DNA of 64,000 nt from contig JAPDQK010000033.1 of the NCBI GenBank assembly GCA_034505955.1, positions 3,179 to 67,178 on the forward strand, read 5' to 3'. Origin of the DNA: Zhuqueibacter pondensis (GTDB lineage Bacteria > Zhuqueibacterota > Zhuqueibacteria > Zhuqueibacterales > Zhuqueibacteraceae). Position 1 is the stretch's first letter. Every line of letters starts with the position of its first letter. The translations under genes and the position numbers were made by a program. The notes below the pieces were generated by a model. It was not told the origin of the DNA, searched no databases, and saw only the letters and a list, made by a program, of their open reading frames with translations. Positions 27,968 through 36,369 of this stretch are shown piece by piece.

Positions 27968-28771
27968 ATGTTCGAATCGAGTTCAATAAAGCCAATTTTT
28001 GTTGACACCCACGCGCATCTCCAGCTCTCCGATTTCGATGCCGACCGCGATGAGGTTATCCGCCGCGCGTTCGATGCCGGGGTGGACAAGATTATTGTTG
28101 TTTCAACAGATATCGCTTCGAGTCGCCAAAGTTTGCAGTTGGCAGAAAAGTTCTCCGGTGTGTACGCCGCGGTCGGCTTTCATCCCACGGATTGTGGCAA
28201 GGCCACCGATCACGATTTTGCGCTGATCGCTGACCTGGCACATCACCCTAAAGTCGTAGCAATTGGCGAAATCGGATTGGACTTTTATTGGAAAAATGTT
28301 CCGCCGGAAATTCAGCAGCGGGCTTTTGTCCGCCAATTGCATCTGGCGAAAGAGCTGGGGAAACCCGTCATCATTCACAACCGCGATGCCGGCGCAGCGA
28401 TTCTGCAAGCGTTGCAACAAGCGGGTAGCGATCACCTTGCCGGCGTTTTTCATTGCTTTTCGGAAAATCTCGAGTATGCTCAACGCGTTCTGGCGCTTGG
28501 CTGCCATATTTCGTTTACGGGCAATTTGACTTATAAAAAATCAATGTTGCCGGAAGTGGCGGCGCAGGTGCCGCTCGAGCGCCTTCTGCTCGAAACCGAT
28601 GCGCCGTTCATGACGCCGGTGCCGCATCGCGGCAAGCGCAACGAACCGGCTTTCGCTGTGCACATCGCCGAGAAACTGGCAGACATCAAAAAAATCCCGG
28701 TTGCGGCTGTGGCACAGCAGACAACTTTGAACGCCACACGATTGTTCGGATTGAGTGAATCTACCATTTGA
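27968..28771 (+). CDS. tatD: TatD-family metal-dependent DNase
   Basis: The 267-residue TIM-barrel hydrolase has VDTHAHL near the N-terminus, GEIGLDFYW, PVIIHNRDA, GVFHCFS and LLLETDAPF, the complete set of TatD metal-binding motifs. The family are 3'-5' exonucleases acting in DNA repair and turnover, with wider quality-control roles proposed. The start is ATG 27968. The end overlaps the rsmA GTG start by 17 bases. The metG-tatD-rsmA order matches Bacillus metS-yabD-ksgA, with rnmV missing between. Confidence 0.96.
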   Translation: MFESSSIKPIFVDTHAHLQLSDFDADRDEVIRRAFDAGVDKIIVVSTDIASSRQSLQLAEKFSGVYAAVGFHPTDCGKATDHDFALIADLAHHPKVVAIGEIGLDFYWKNVPPEIQQRAFVRQLHLAKELGKPVIIHNRDAGAAILQALQQAGSDHLAGVFHCFSENLEYAQRVLALGCHISFTGNLTYKKSMLPEVAAQVPLERLLLETDAPFMTPVPHRGKRNEPAFAVHIAEKLADIKKIPVAAVAQQTTLNATRLFGLSESTI

Positions 28772-29570
28772 TTTTGCCTCCAAAAAATCCCTCGGGCAAA
28801 ATTTTCTCATTGATGAAAACATTGCTCGAAAGATGGTTCACCTTCTGGCGCCGCAACCGAGTGATACGATTGTCGAGATCGGGCCCGGCTTCGGAGTTTT
28901 GACCAAATACATCGTCCCCGGTGGCTGCCGTTATATCGGCATTGAGATCGACGAAAGACTGATAAATTTTCTCCGAAATGAATTTGCCGCATTCCCGAAT
29001 TGCGAAATCCGGCACGTTGACTTCAGGCGGGTAAATCTTACAGAACTGGCCGCCGGAGGAAAATTGCGAATTATCGGCAATATTCCCTATCACATCACCA
29101 GCAGCCTTGTCTTTGCAGCTTTTGCACACAGGTTGGCTCTGCAGGACATGATGCTGACGGTGCAGAAGGAAGTAGCCGACCGCATCGTGGCAACTCCGGA
29201 AACTGGCGGTAAGAACTACGGCATTCTCTCGGTCGTCAGCCAAACTTTCGCGGAGACGAAAATTCTGTTCACGATGTCGAAACACGTCTTTCGGCCCAAA
29301 CCGGAAGTCGATTCTGCGGTTGTACGCTGGACGTTCCGGCCGCCGCCGGAGAATTTGATCGATACGGATTTCTACTTGCGCATGGTAAAAGCCATTTTCG
29401 GCCAGCGCCGCAAAACCCTGCGCCAGAGTCTCGCGGCATTTCTACAAAAAGAAATTTCTGTGAAATTTCCGGCTGATTTACAGCTTTTGTACGGACAACG
29501 TCGGCCGGAAACTCTTTCGATTCGCGAGCTTATACAACTCGCCAATGCACTGATCTCAGCAAAATCCTGA
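28755..29570 (+). CDS. rsmA: 16S rRNA (adenine1518-N6/adenine1519-N6)-dimethyltransferase
   Basis: The 271-residue protein starts with GTG 28755 inside the end of tatD. The N-terminal KKSLGQNFLIDENIARKM, SAM-binding EIGPGFGVLTKYI and catalytic NIPYHITS (the NxPY motif) identify RsmA/KsgA. The C-terminal RPKPEVDSAVV is also typical. It methylates two adjacent adenines near the 3' end of 16S rRNA during 30S maturation. recO follows after 12 bases. Confidence 0.97.
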   Translation: MNLPFDFASKKSLGQNFLIDENIARKMVHLLAPQPSDTIVEIGPGFGVLTKYIVPGGCRYIGIEIDERLINFLRNEFAAFPNCEIRHVDFRRVNLTELAAGGKLRIIGNIPYHITSSLVFAAFAHRLALQDMMLTVQKEVADRIVATPETGGKNYGILSVVSQTFAETKILFTMSKHVFRPKPEVDSAVVRWTFRPPPENLIDTDFYLRMVKAIFGQRRKTLRQSLAAFLQKEISVKFPADLQLLYGQRRPETLSIRELIQLANALISAKS

Positions 29571-29582
29571 CCGGGGAAATCG

Positions 29583-30356
29583 ATGGCAGTTACCAAAGCC
29601 GAAGGCATCATCATCCGCTCAATGAACATGGGTGAAACCAGCAAGCTGGTGACGCTGTTCAGCCCTGAGTTGGGCCTGCTCAAAGTCGTTGCCAAAGGCT
29701 CGCGTTCGAGCAAAAGCCGGATTGGTGCGGCGCTGGAGCCGCTGACGGTTGCGCGCATCGTGTACTATCACAAAGAGAATCGCGAGCTGCAACAATATCT
29801 CAGCCAGGCCGACATCGTTGAATACTTTCCCAATTTGCCGGTCGATTTGGAAAAATGGGGCTATGCCAATGCCTGCGCCGAGCTGATCTACCGTTCGCCA
29901 ACGAGTAGTGAAGCCAATGCGAAACTTTATCCGATTTTGCTCAATACGCTTCGCGCGATGAACGAGGCCGGCGCCAGCGCGCGCTCGTGTTTCTGGGGTT
30001 TTCAAATGAAACTGCTTGGGGTTCTCGGTGTTGCACCGAACCTGCGCCGCTGTTTGAATTGTAACACTGCCAGCCCGACCGCTTCAGTGCATTTCGATAT
30101 TGCTCGTGGTGGCTTCATCTGTAATCATTGCGCGTCTCCATCCGGCACTCAAAAGCTTTCCGGTGAAGCCTTGCGTCTGCTGGCAAATTTTCAATCCCTT
30201 CCGGCCGAAAAGCTTTCGCGCCATAAATTCTCGCCTGTCACCCGAGGCGAAATCGAAAAATTTTTTCGTGCCTATTTTGCCTTTCATTTGGAGGAAATCA
30301 AAGACTTGTCCTCGCTCAAGTTTGTGCATAAGATTGCAGCCCCGCCGGTCAAATAA
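29583..30356 (+). CDS. recO: DNA repair protein RecO
   Basis: The 257-residue protein has the N-terminal OB fold (EGIIIRSMNMGETSKLVTLF, GLLKVVAKGSRSSKSR) and a zinc module CLNC ... CNHC at about 158-185. RecO anneals DNA and, with RecR, loads RecA onto SSB-coated gaps. The ATG lies 12 bases after the rsmA stop, so it is probably in the same transcript. No recR or recF lies in the window. Length and motifs are standard. Confidence 0.94.
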   Translation: MAVTKAEGIIIRSMNMGETSKLVTLFSPELGLLKVVAKGSRSSKSRIGAALEPLTVARIVYYHKENRELQQYLSQADIVEYFPNLPVDLEKWGYANACAELIYRSPTSSEANAKLYPILLNTLRAMNEAGASARSCFWGFQMKLLGVLGVAPNLRRCLNCNTASPTASVHFDIARGGFICNHCASPSGTQKLSGEALRLLANFQSLPAEKLSRHKFSPVTRGEIEKFFRAYFAFHLEEIKDLSSLKFVHKIAAPPVK

Positions 30357-30434
30357 AAACCATTGCTTTTCCCATGCTGCAGCCGTAATTTCAAAAGAGA
30401 TTGTTTGATTTTTATATTAAACTGAGTATATTTT

Positions 30435-30680
30435 ATGTGGCTGGAATGGTGGGAGTGGGAACTCGAGTTTAGCGCTCACGTCGAGATGCGCATGGTTGAT
30501 CGCGATTTCACCGAGATCGATTTGCGGGTCATGTATGATAGTGCCCGCAACTACCGACAAGACGATGTGCCTGGACGTTGGGTTGTCGAGACAAAACATC
30601 GTCGGCAAAAGTGGGAAATTATTGTTGAACCTGATTTTGACGAACACAAAGTTGTGATTATAACAGCTTATAAAGTATAG
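30435..30680 (+). CDS. DUF4258-family protein (putative toxin)
   Basis: The 81-residue protein (SAHVEMRMVDRDFTEIDLRVM, then GRWVVETKHRRQKWEIIVEPD and VVIITAYKV) fits the DUF4258 family, a small RelE/BECR-like fold often paired with a DUF2283 gene. It would be the toxin-like partner, though activity has been little studied. The ATG follows an A/T-rich stretch with a TATATT just upstream that could be a -10 element. Both genes of the pair are intact. The pair lies between recO and glyS on the same strand. Confidence 0.8.
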   Translation: MWLEWWEWELEFSAHVEMRMVDRDFTEIDLRVMYDSARNYRQDDVPGRWVVETKHRRQKWEIIVEPDFDEHKVVIITAYKV

Positions 30681-30690
30681 CGAAAATCCG

Positions 30691-30960
30691 ATGAATGATC
30701 GTTATCTTGAAATCACCTACCGAAAGGGCAAGGTTGTGGCGGCTTACCTGTATCTTCCTCGACAGCCGCGGGAAAAAGTGAAGAAGACCATAAAGGCAGC
30801 AGAAGGTATCTTGGTGGACTATGGTAAAGGTGGGCGACCAATCGGAATCGAGATTACTGCGCCGCTGCAAATCTCCCGTCAGGACATCAATCAGGTCATT
30901 GCCCAACTGGATTTGCCGCCATTTGCCGACGAAGAGTTGGCGCCGCTGCTGGCGGCTTGA
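30691..30960 (+). CDS. DUF2283-family protein (putative antitoxin)
   Basis: The 89-residue protein begins MNDRYLEITYRKGKVVAAYL and has GILVDYGKGGRPIGIEI, the DUF2283 core, with a C-terminal extension of about 30 residues. It starts 10 bases after the DUF4258 stop. In other genomes these two families form two-gene units suggested to be toxin-antitoxin systems. No DNA-binding motif is obvious. The role here is inferred from pairing only. Confidence 0.82.
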   Translation: MNDRYLEITYRKGKVVAAYLYLPRQPREKVKKTIKAAEGILVDYGKGGRPIGIEITAPLQISRQDINQVIAQLDLPPFADEELAPLLAA

Positions 30961-31079
30961 TTTTTGGGATGACCTTTTATTTTTGAACCATGAAAAATAA
31001 CTCATTGCTTGGAACGTTTCCCGTTACACGATTATTCCCAAAGCCTCAATATCAATCTGAAGTCACCACAGGAGTTCTC

Positions 31080-32417
31080 ATGGCGGAGATCAAAAATTTG
31101 ATGGACAAGCTGGTGTCGTTGTGCAAGCGGCGCGGATTCATTTTCCAATCCAGCGAAATTTACGGTGGTCTGAACAGTTGCTATGACTATGGCCCGCTCG
31201 GCGTCGAGCTCAAGCGCAACATCAAAGACTTTTGGTGGAAGGCGATGGTGCAGACACGGGACGACATCGAGGGCCTCGACGCTTCGATTCTGATGCATCC
31301 GAAAGTCTGGGAGGCCAGCGGCCACGTGGCCAATTTCACGGATCCCATGGTGGATTGCAGGGTCTGCAAAACCCGCTTCCGTGCTGATGAATTGAATCCC
31401 CATAAGCCGGGGCAATGCCCGCGCTGTGGCAGTAAAGATTCGCTCACCGAGGCGCGGCAATTCAATCTCATGTTCAAAACCTACATGGGCCCGGTTGAAG
31501 ATCAAGCCAACATCGTTTATATGCGGCCGGAGACGGCGCAGGGCATTTACGTCAATGTCTACAACGTCATGCAAGCCGCACGGCAGCGCATTCCTTTCGG
31601 CATCGCGCAAATCGGCAAAGCTTTCCGCAATGAAATCACTCCCGGCAACTTCACCTTCCGCACCCGGGAGTTCGAGCAGATGGAAATGCAGTTTTTCGTG
31701 AAGCCCGGCACGGACATGGAATGGTTTGAATATTGGAAAGAGCAGCGCATCAAATGGTACGACGAGCTCGGCATTCGCAAATCCAAGCTGCATTTTCACG
31801 AGCACTCGCCGGAAGAGCGCGCTTTCTATGCCGCCGCCGCTTTCGATATCGAGTACGAATTCCCCTTCGGCTGGAAGGAGCTGGAGGGTATTCACAACCG
31901 CACCAATTATGATCTCTCCAGGCATCAGGAATACAGCGGCAAAGACATGAGTTATTTTGACGATCAAATCCGTGAGCGCTACATTCCATACATTGTTGAG
32001 ACTTCCGCCGGTTGCGATCGCACCTTGCTCACCGTACTCGTCGATGCTTACGATGAAGACGTGATCGAAGGCGAAGCACGCACGGTGTTGCATCTGGCAC
32101 CTGTCATTGCACCAATTAAAGCCGGGGTTTTCCCACTGGTGAAAAAAGATGGCATGCCCGAGGTGGCGGAAAAAATTTATCATGACCTGAAAAAGCATTT
32201 CAACGTTTTTTATGATGATGGCGGCGCCATTGGCCGGCGTTATCGCCGCATGGATGAGGCCGGCACGCCTTATGGGATCACCGTGGATGGGCAGACCTTG
32301 CAGGATCAGACCGTCACCGTTCGTGATCGCGATACGCTGGCACAAGACCGCGTGGCGATTGACAAGCTGGTGCCGTTTATTCAGGAGAAGATGGCGGGGT
32401 ATAAACGCAGGGAATAA
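31080..32417 (+). CDS. glyS: Glycyl-tRNA synthetase, dimeric (alpha2) type
   Basis: ATG 31080 follows AGGAG with 5-6 bases spacing; the longer frame from 30990 is rejected. The 445-residue class II synthetase has motif-1 region GLNSCYDYGPLGVELKRN, a zinc pair (CRVC, CPRC), RPETAQGIYVN, FRNEITPGNFTFRTREFEQMEMQFF (motif 2) and a C-terminal anticodon-binding domain (LAPVIAPIKAGVFPL). This is the single-chain type of archaea, eukaryotes and some bacteria, not the alpha2beta2 GlyQ/GlyS type of E. coli. It charges tRNA-Gly. A toxin-antitoxin-like pair flanks it on each side. Confidence 0.97.
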   Translation: MAEIKNLMDKLVSLCKRRGFIFQSSEIYGGLNSCYDYGPLGVELKRNIKDFWWKAMVQTRDDIEGLDASILMHPKVWEASGHVANFTDPMVDCRVCKTRFRADELNPHKPGQCPRCGSKDSLTEARQFNLMFKTYMGPVEDQANIVYMRPETAQGIYVNVYNVMQAARQRIPFGIAQIGKAFRNEITPGNFTFRTREFEQMEMQFFVKPGTDMEWFEYWKEQRIKWYDELGIRKSKLHFHEHSPEERAFYAAAAFDIEYEFPFGWKELEGIHNRTNYDLSRHQEYSGKDMSYFDDQIRERYIPYIVETSAGCDRTLLTVLVDAYDEDVIEGEARTVLHLAPVIAPIKAGVFPLVKKDGMPEVAEKIYHDLKKHFNVFYDDGGAIGRRYRRMDEAGTPYGITVDGQTLQDQTVTVRDRDTLAQDRVAIDKLVPFIQEKMAGYKRRE

Positions 32418-32480
32418 TGAAGTGTTGGAGTGATGGAGTATTGGGGGTGAAGCATCCACGTTTCAAGGAGAGATGAGATT

Positions 32481-32687
32481 ATGGTAAGGCAATTTACACT
32501 TGAGTACTGGGTTGACGATGGGTGGTACGTCGGCAGACTCAAGGAAGTTCCTGGTGTGTTTAGTCAAGGAGAAACGCTCGAAGAATTGGAGGAAAACATC
32601 AGGGATGCATATCAGCTCATGATGGTCGATGAAAAAATATTGGCTCGCCCAGACGCTCAAGTAAAGGAATTGACGGTGGAAGTGTGA
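32481..32687 (+). CDS. hicB: HicB-like antitoxin
   Basis: The 68-residue protein contains the HicB partial RNase-H-like fold (EYWVDDGWYVGRLKEVPGVFSQGETLEELEENI is split as strands and helix in the family). It lacks a C-terminal ribbon-helix-helix, as in the short HicB type. The start ATG 32481 is preceded by AAGGAGAG at about 32465. Its frame is intact, whereas the following hicA frame is broken. It stands between glyS and an integral membrane protein. The antitoxin role is inferred from the family. Confidence 0.85.
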   Translation: MVRQFTLEYWVDDGWYVGRLKEVPGVFSQGETLEELEENIRDAYQLMMVDEKILARPDAQVKELTVEV

Positions 32688-32688
32688 A

Positions 32689-32872
32689 ATGAAAAGAGTT
32701 TATTCAGGAATTGGTGCATTCGGGGTGTTACCTGAAGCGGCATGGGAGGAAACATGATATATATGCCAATCCCAAGAAAGGAAGGAACGCTCCTGTGCCG
32801 CGCCACGCAGAGATCGAAGACAGTCTATGCGAGTTGATCAGAAAGCAGCTTGGACTAACTGAAGGGCATTAG
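32689..32872 (+). pseudogene. hicA: HicA toxin gene, frameshifted at codon 4
   Basis: ATG 32689 opens one base after hicB and encodes only MKR before the frame is lost. From 32699 the other frame reads FIQELVHSGCYLKRHG, then RKHDIYANPKKGRNAPVPRH and a normal C-terminus to TAG 32872. The HicA signature with the catalytic His region (KRHGRKHDIY) is fully preserved after the shift. Restoring two bases (AGAG to AGAGAG at 32695-32698) would join both parts into a 61-residue HicA. An upstream in-frame TGA blocks an earlier start. Internal TTG or GTG starts would lose part of helix 1, so it is probably inactive. An assembly error cannot be excluded. Confidence 0.85.
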
Positions 32873-32913
32873 TAAAAGATTGCTGGTAAATTTTCTTACG
32901 AAGGGAGGTTAAA

Positions 32914-33405
32914 ATGAGTCTCCCAAAAATCAAAATGAGGCAAGTGGTTGACTGGCGCGCAGCCGTGTTGGCGGGTATATTCAGCGGTATCATTTTCCTC
33001 GCGGTCAACATGCTGCTCACGAACTTGTATGTCGGCAGCCCGTGGGTGGTTGTGCGTCTAACTGCTTCGCTCGTGATGGGAACAGACGTGTTGCCGCCAC
33101 CGGCCACTTTTGATGTGACCATCTTTATTGTTGCCCTTGTTGTTCATTTCGTACTCTCCATCATCTTCGCCAGCCTGATCGCCATCGTCTTTCATCGTTG
33201 GGGATTGCTGATTGGCATCTTGGGCGGCGCGGCATTCGGCCTGGTGCTGTATGCGATCAACTTTTACACCATCACGTTTTTCTTTCCGTGGTTCTTCCCA
33301 ATGCGAAGCTGGATCGTGGCGGTCAGCCATCTCGTTTTTGGCGCATGTGCCGGCGGTTTTTATGAGGCCATGGAAGTGGAAAGATTTGTGCCGGTAAAGG
33401 CGTAA
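32914..33405 (+). CDS. Integral membrane protein, function unknown
   Basis: The 163-residue protein has four likely transmembrane helices: about 17-37 (AAVLAGIFSGIIFLAVNML), 68-92, 95-118 and 130-152. A GIFSGIIF and a GGAAFGLVLY small-residue face are visible. ATG 32914 follows GGGAGG with good spacing. I do not recognise a family with a known function; the layout resembles small uncharacterised membrane proteins of the DUF2871/YccF size class. It lies 41 bases after the broken hicA and 176 before an M48 peptidase. Confidence 0.7.
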   Translation: MSLPKIKMRQVVDWRAAVLAGIFSGIIFLAVNMLLTNLYVGSPWVVVRLTASLVMGTDVLPPPATFDVTIFIVALVVHFVLSIIFASLIAIVFHRWGLLIGILGGAAFGLVLYAINFYTITFFFPWFFPMRSWIVAVSHLVFGACAGGFYEAMEVERFVPVKA

Positions 33406-33416
33406 CACAGCACACT

Positions 33417-33531
33417 GCTGCAACCAAATTTCCCGGACGCTGATTGTCGCAGACGATGTCTGTAGGATTTGCGTTGATTCGTATCTGTGGTGACCTGCGA
33501 AAATCTGTGTCCTAAAATCTTCGCGGTTGCA
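33417..33531. repeat. Dispersed GCTGCAACCAAATTT repeat, degenerate copy
   Basis: GCTGCAACCAAATTT at 33417-33431 is identical to 62817-62831. The following GGACGCTGAT ... AAATCTGTGTCC resembles, in degenerate form, the GAACGCAGA palindrome at 62836-62890. It is noncoding and fills the gap before the M48 peptidase. Confidence 0.5.
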
Positions 33532-33580
33532 ATAGTTTTTCAAGGGTAATACTCTATAAGCTGAAAAGAAGGGAGCATCC

Positions 33581-34492
33581 ATGCACGGACAAATTTATCC
33601 TCGCCTGCAGTTTGGCCGGCAAGGCTACGCCCGCATGGGCTTCGGCCAGCGCGTTTTCCCCTCACCGGCACGCCCTACCGGTAGATTCGGCGGCGGACGG
33701 CTGCTCATCGGGCTGGTAATGGCCGTCTTTGCGCTCATTTCGTATTTTGGCCATAGTGTTTACAATCCGATTACAGGTGAAAAACAACACCTCAACATTA
33801 CCGAAGAGCAAGAAATTGCGCTCGGTCTGCAAGCCGCTCCGGAAATGGCCGAACAATACGGCGGCCTGCATCCCGATCAACAAGCCCAGGCGTTGGTTCA
33901 GGCGGTCGGCGAGAAAGTGGTGGCCAACAGCTCGGCCTCACAAACGCAATATCCTTTCAAATTTCATCTGCTGGCTGATCCACAGACGGTGAATGCGTTT
34001 GCTTTGCCAGGTGGACAAATTTTTATCACAGCGGCATTGCTCAGTCGCTTGCAAACAGAGGGACAGTTGGCCGGCGTGTTGGGTCATGAGATCGGACACG
34101 TTGTCGCGCGGCACAGCGCGCAGCAGATTGCCAAGCAGCAACTGACCCAAGGTCTCACCGGTGCAGTCGTTTTGGCGACTTATGATCCCAATAATCCCAG
34201 CAGCCAGCGCACGGCCCAAGTGGCGATGGTGATCGGGCAATTGATTAACATGAAATACGGACGCGAAGACGAGCTGCAATCCGATCAACTGGGTGTACGT
34301 TTCATATCGGAGGCGGGCTATGATCCGCGTGCCCTCGTTGGGGTAATGAGAATTTTGGAAGAAGCCAGCGGCGGCGCCCGTCCGCCGGAATTTTTTAGCA
34401 CGCATCCCAATCCGGAAAATCGCGTAGCCCGAATTGAAGAAGCGATTCAGAAACAATTTCCCGACGGCGTGCCCGCGGGCTTGAAGCAGTGA
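33581..34492 (+). CDS. M48-family zinc metalloprotease
   Basis: The 303-residue protein has a Gly/Arg-rich start, one membrane helix (about 41-60) and a peptidase domain with HEIGH (169-173) as zinc motif plus the downstream ELQSDQLGV that supplies the third ligand. It resembles BepA/LoiP-type periplasmic proteases that act in outer-membrane protein quality control; here the anchor is a single N-terminal helix rather than a lipobox. AAGGGAG precedes ATG 33581 at good spacing. The cupin gene follows after 50 bases. Confidence 0.92.
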   Translation: MHGQIYPRLQFGRQGYARMGFGQRVFPSPARPTGRFGGGRLLIGLVMAVFALISYFGHSVYNPITGEKQHLNITEEQEIALGLQAAPEMAEQYGGLHPDQQAQALVQAVGEKVVANSSASQTQYPFKFHLLADPQTVNAFALPGGQIFITAALLSRLQTEGQLAGVLGHEIGHVVARHSAQQIAKQQLTQGLTGAVVLATYDPNNPSSQRTAQVAMVIGQLINMKYGREDELQSDQLGVRFISEAGYDPRALVGVMRILEEASGGARPPEFFSTHPNPENRVARIEEAIQKQFPDGVPAGLKQ

Positions 34493-34542
34493 TTACCGGG
34501 TGATTCATCATAGGACGCATTTTTCAAGAGGAGAGGCTTGTC

Positions 34543-34902
34543 ATGTTGATCAAGCACGAGAAGGACTGCAAGGAAATCATCGCCAATGATGGCTGCCGGC
34601 TGCGCGAGCTGTTGCATCCTCAACGCGATCCGGCAGATATTTCTTACTCCCTGGCGATTGCTTATGTCGATCCCGGCAAATCGACTTATCCGCATTATTT
34701 GCGCCAGACCGAGGTTTATTTTATCCTGCAGGGAATCGGCCGCATGCACATCGGCGACGAAGTCGAAGAAGTTCATGAAGATGATGCAGTGGTCATTCCG
34801 GCCGGGCAGAAACAATGGATTGAGAATATCGGTCAAAATGTGCTGGTGTTTGCGGCGATTGTGAGTCCGCCGTGGCGAGCGGAGGATGACATTCGCTTGT
34901 AA
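34543..34902 (+). CDS. Small cupin-domain protein
   Basis: The 119-residue single-domain cupin has motif 1 (PHYLRQTEVYFILQGIGRMHIG) with His and Glu of the usual metal site and motif 2 (VVIPAGQKQWIENIG), where the second His is replaced by Gln. The metal site may therefore be altered. Such small cupins include sugar isomerases and mannose-6-phosphate-isomerase-like proteins; no specific reaction can be assigned. GAGGAGAGG precedes ATG 34543. A bidirectional terminator follows at 35027. Confidence 0.82.
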   Translation: MLIKHEKDCKEIIANDGCRLRELLHPQRDPADISYSLAIAYVDPGKSTYPHYLRQTEVYFILQGIGRMHIGDEVEEVHEDDAVVIPAGQKQWIENIGQNVLVFAAIVSPPWRAEDDIRL

Positions 34903-35026
34903 GGCATCAAGCGTTGAGCGAAGTGAAAACTGCTTTCGGAATGATGTGTACATCGACGGAATTGCTGTATAAAAACGAAAGCCGAAGAGTATTTCACTAT
35001 AGCAAAAGCAGGTAACCCCCGCAAGC

Positions 35027-35067
35027 AAAAAACCCCGACCACCATAATTTGGTGAGCGGGGTTTTAA
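35027..35067. terminator. Bidirectional intrinsic terminator between cupin gene and ahcY
   Basis: AAAACCCCG-CCACC and GGTG-CGGGGTTTT pair around ATAATTT, giving a GC-rich stem bounded by A-run and T-run. It lies between a plus-strand gene ending at 34902 and the minus-strand ahcY ending at 35086, so it can end both transcripts. Confidence 0.8.
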
Positions 35068-35085
35068 AGTTTTACAAACTCACCC

Positions 35086-36345
35086 TCACGTCCCCATTTC
35101 CCACGATGCCAGATACTTTTTCTGCTCCGCCGTCAGCTCATCGATGGTGATGCCCATTGATTTCAGTTTCAATGTAGCGATCCAGTTTTCGATTTCACGC
35201 GGAACGTTGTAGACGCGTGGTTCCAATTTCCCGGCGTTCTTCATCACATATTCCGCAGACAACGCCTGGGTGGCAAAACTCATGTCCATCACCGCGGCGG
35301 GATGACCCTCGGCGGCGGCCAGATTGATCAAACGGCCTTCGCCGAGCACATACAAGCGCCGGCCATCCGGTTGCAGATATTCATCGACAAACGGCCGCAC
35401 GTTTTTATTGAGCGCCTTGGACATTGCCGACAAATCATCAAGGTTAATTTCGACATTGAAATGACCGGAGTTGGCGATGATGGCGCCGTCTTTCATTTTC
35501 TCAAAATGTTCTCTCCGAAGCACATGAATGTCGCCGGTCAATGTCACGAAAATATCACCAATACCTGCCGCTTCAATCATCGGCATGACGCGATAGCCAT
35601 CCAATGTCGCTTCAATGGCACGGATGGGATCAACTTCCGTGACGATGACATGTGCCGCCATGCCGCGTGCCCGCATCGCCACGCCTTTGCCGCACCAGCC
35701 GTAACCAGCGACAACAAAATTCTTGCCAGCCAGCAGCATGCCCGTCGCACGGAGAATGCCGTCGATGGTGGATTGGCCGGTGCCGTAGCGATTGTCGAAA
35801 AGAAATTTGGTCATGGCATCGTTGACCGCGATGACCGGAAATTTCAACGCGCCGTCTTTTGCCATCGCACGCAGGCGAATCACGCCGGTGGTTGTTTCTT
35901 CCATGCTGCCGAGCACTTGTGGAATGAGATCAGGATACTCTTTGTGAATCGTCGAGACCAGATCGGCGCCATCGTCCATGGTGATTTGCGGTTTGTGGCC
36001 GATCGCTGCGTGAATATGTTTATAGTAAGTCTCGTGATCTTCACCTTTGATGGCAAAAACCGGAATGCCGTATTCTTTCACCAGCGCGGCAGTCACGTCG
36101 TCCTGGGTGGAAAGCGGGTTGGAGGCGCACAAGACCACCTCCGCGCCCCCGGCTTTCAATGTGCGTACAAGGTTCGCTGTCTCAGTCGTGACATGCAAGC
36201 AGGCCGACAGCCGGCAACCGGCGAGCGGCTTTTCTTTTTCAAAACGCTCACGAACCAAACGCAGGACCGGCATTTCATTCTCGGCCCAACGAATACGTTT
36301 GAGGCCTTGCGCCGCCAAACCAATGTCTTTAATGTGATGATTCAA
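35086..36345 (-). CDS. ahcY: Adenosylhomocysteinase
   Basis: The 419-residue protein has the SAHH fold: substrate domain (GCRLSACLHVTTETANLVRTL), NAD-binding GYGWCGKGVAMRARGMAAHV, and DDGADLVS. The C-terminus is the variant of the shorter archaeal/bacterial group and does not end in the classical KxxxYRY. It splits S-adenosylhomocysteine to adenosine and homocysteine, removing the inhibitory product of methylation. It is 24 bases downstream of metK on the same strand, so the two enzymes of the methyl cycle are co-transcribed. Confidence 0.97.
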   Translation of the reverse strand: MNHHIKDIGLAAQGLKRIRWAENEMPVLRLVRERFEKEKPLAGCRLSACLHVTTETANLVRTLKAGGAEVVLCASNPLSTQDDVTAALVKEYGIPVFAIKGEDHETYYKHIHAAIGHKPQITMDDGADLVSTIHKEYPDLIPQVLGSMEETTTGVIRLRAMAKDGALKFPVIAVNDAMTKFLFDNRYGTGQSTIDGILRATGMLLAGKNFVVAGYGWCGKGVAMRARGMAAHVIVTEVDPIRAIEATLDGYRVMPMIEAAGIGDIFVTLTGDIHVLRREHFEKMKDGAIIANSGHFNVEINLDDLSAMSKALNKNVRPFVDEYLQPDGRRLYVLGEGRLINLAAAEGHPAAVMDMSFATQALSAEYVMKNAGKLEPRVYNVPREIENWIATLKLKSMGITIDELTAEQKKYLASWEMGT

Positions 36346-36369
36346 AGTGTTCTCTCCTGACTAAAAGAT

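Noticed and set aside
31032..32459. Open frame of 475 codons opposite glyS
   Set aside because: Antisense shadow; glyS motifs are unambiguous.
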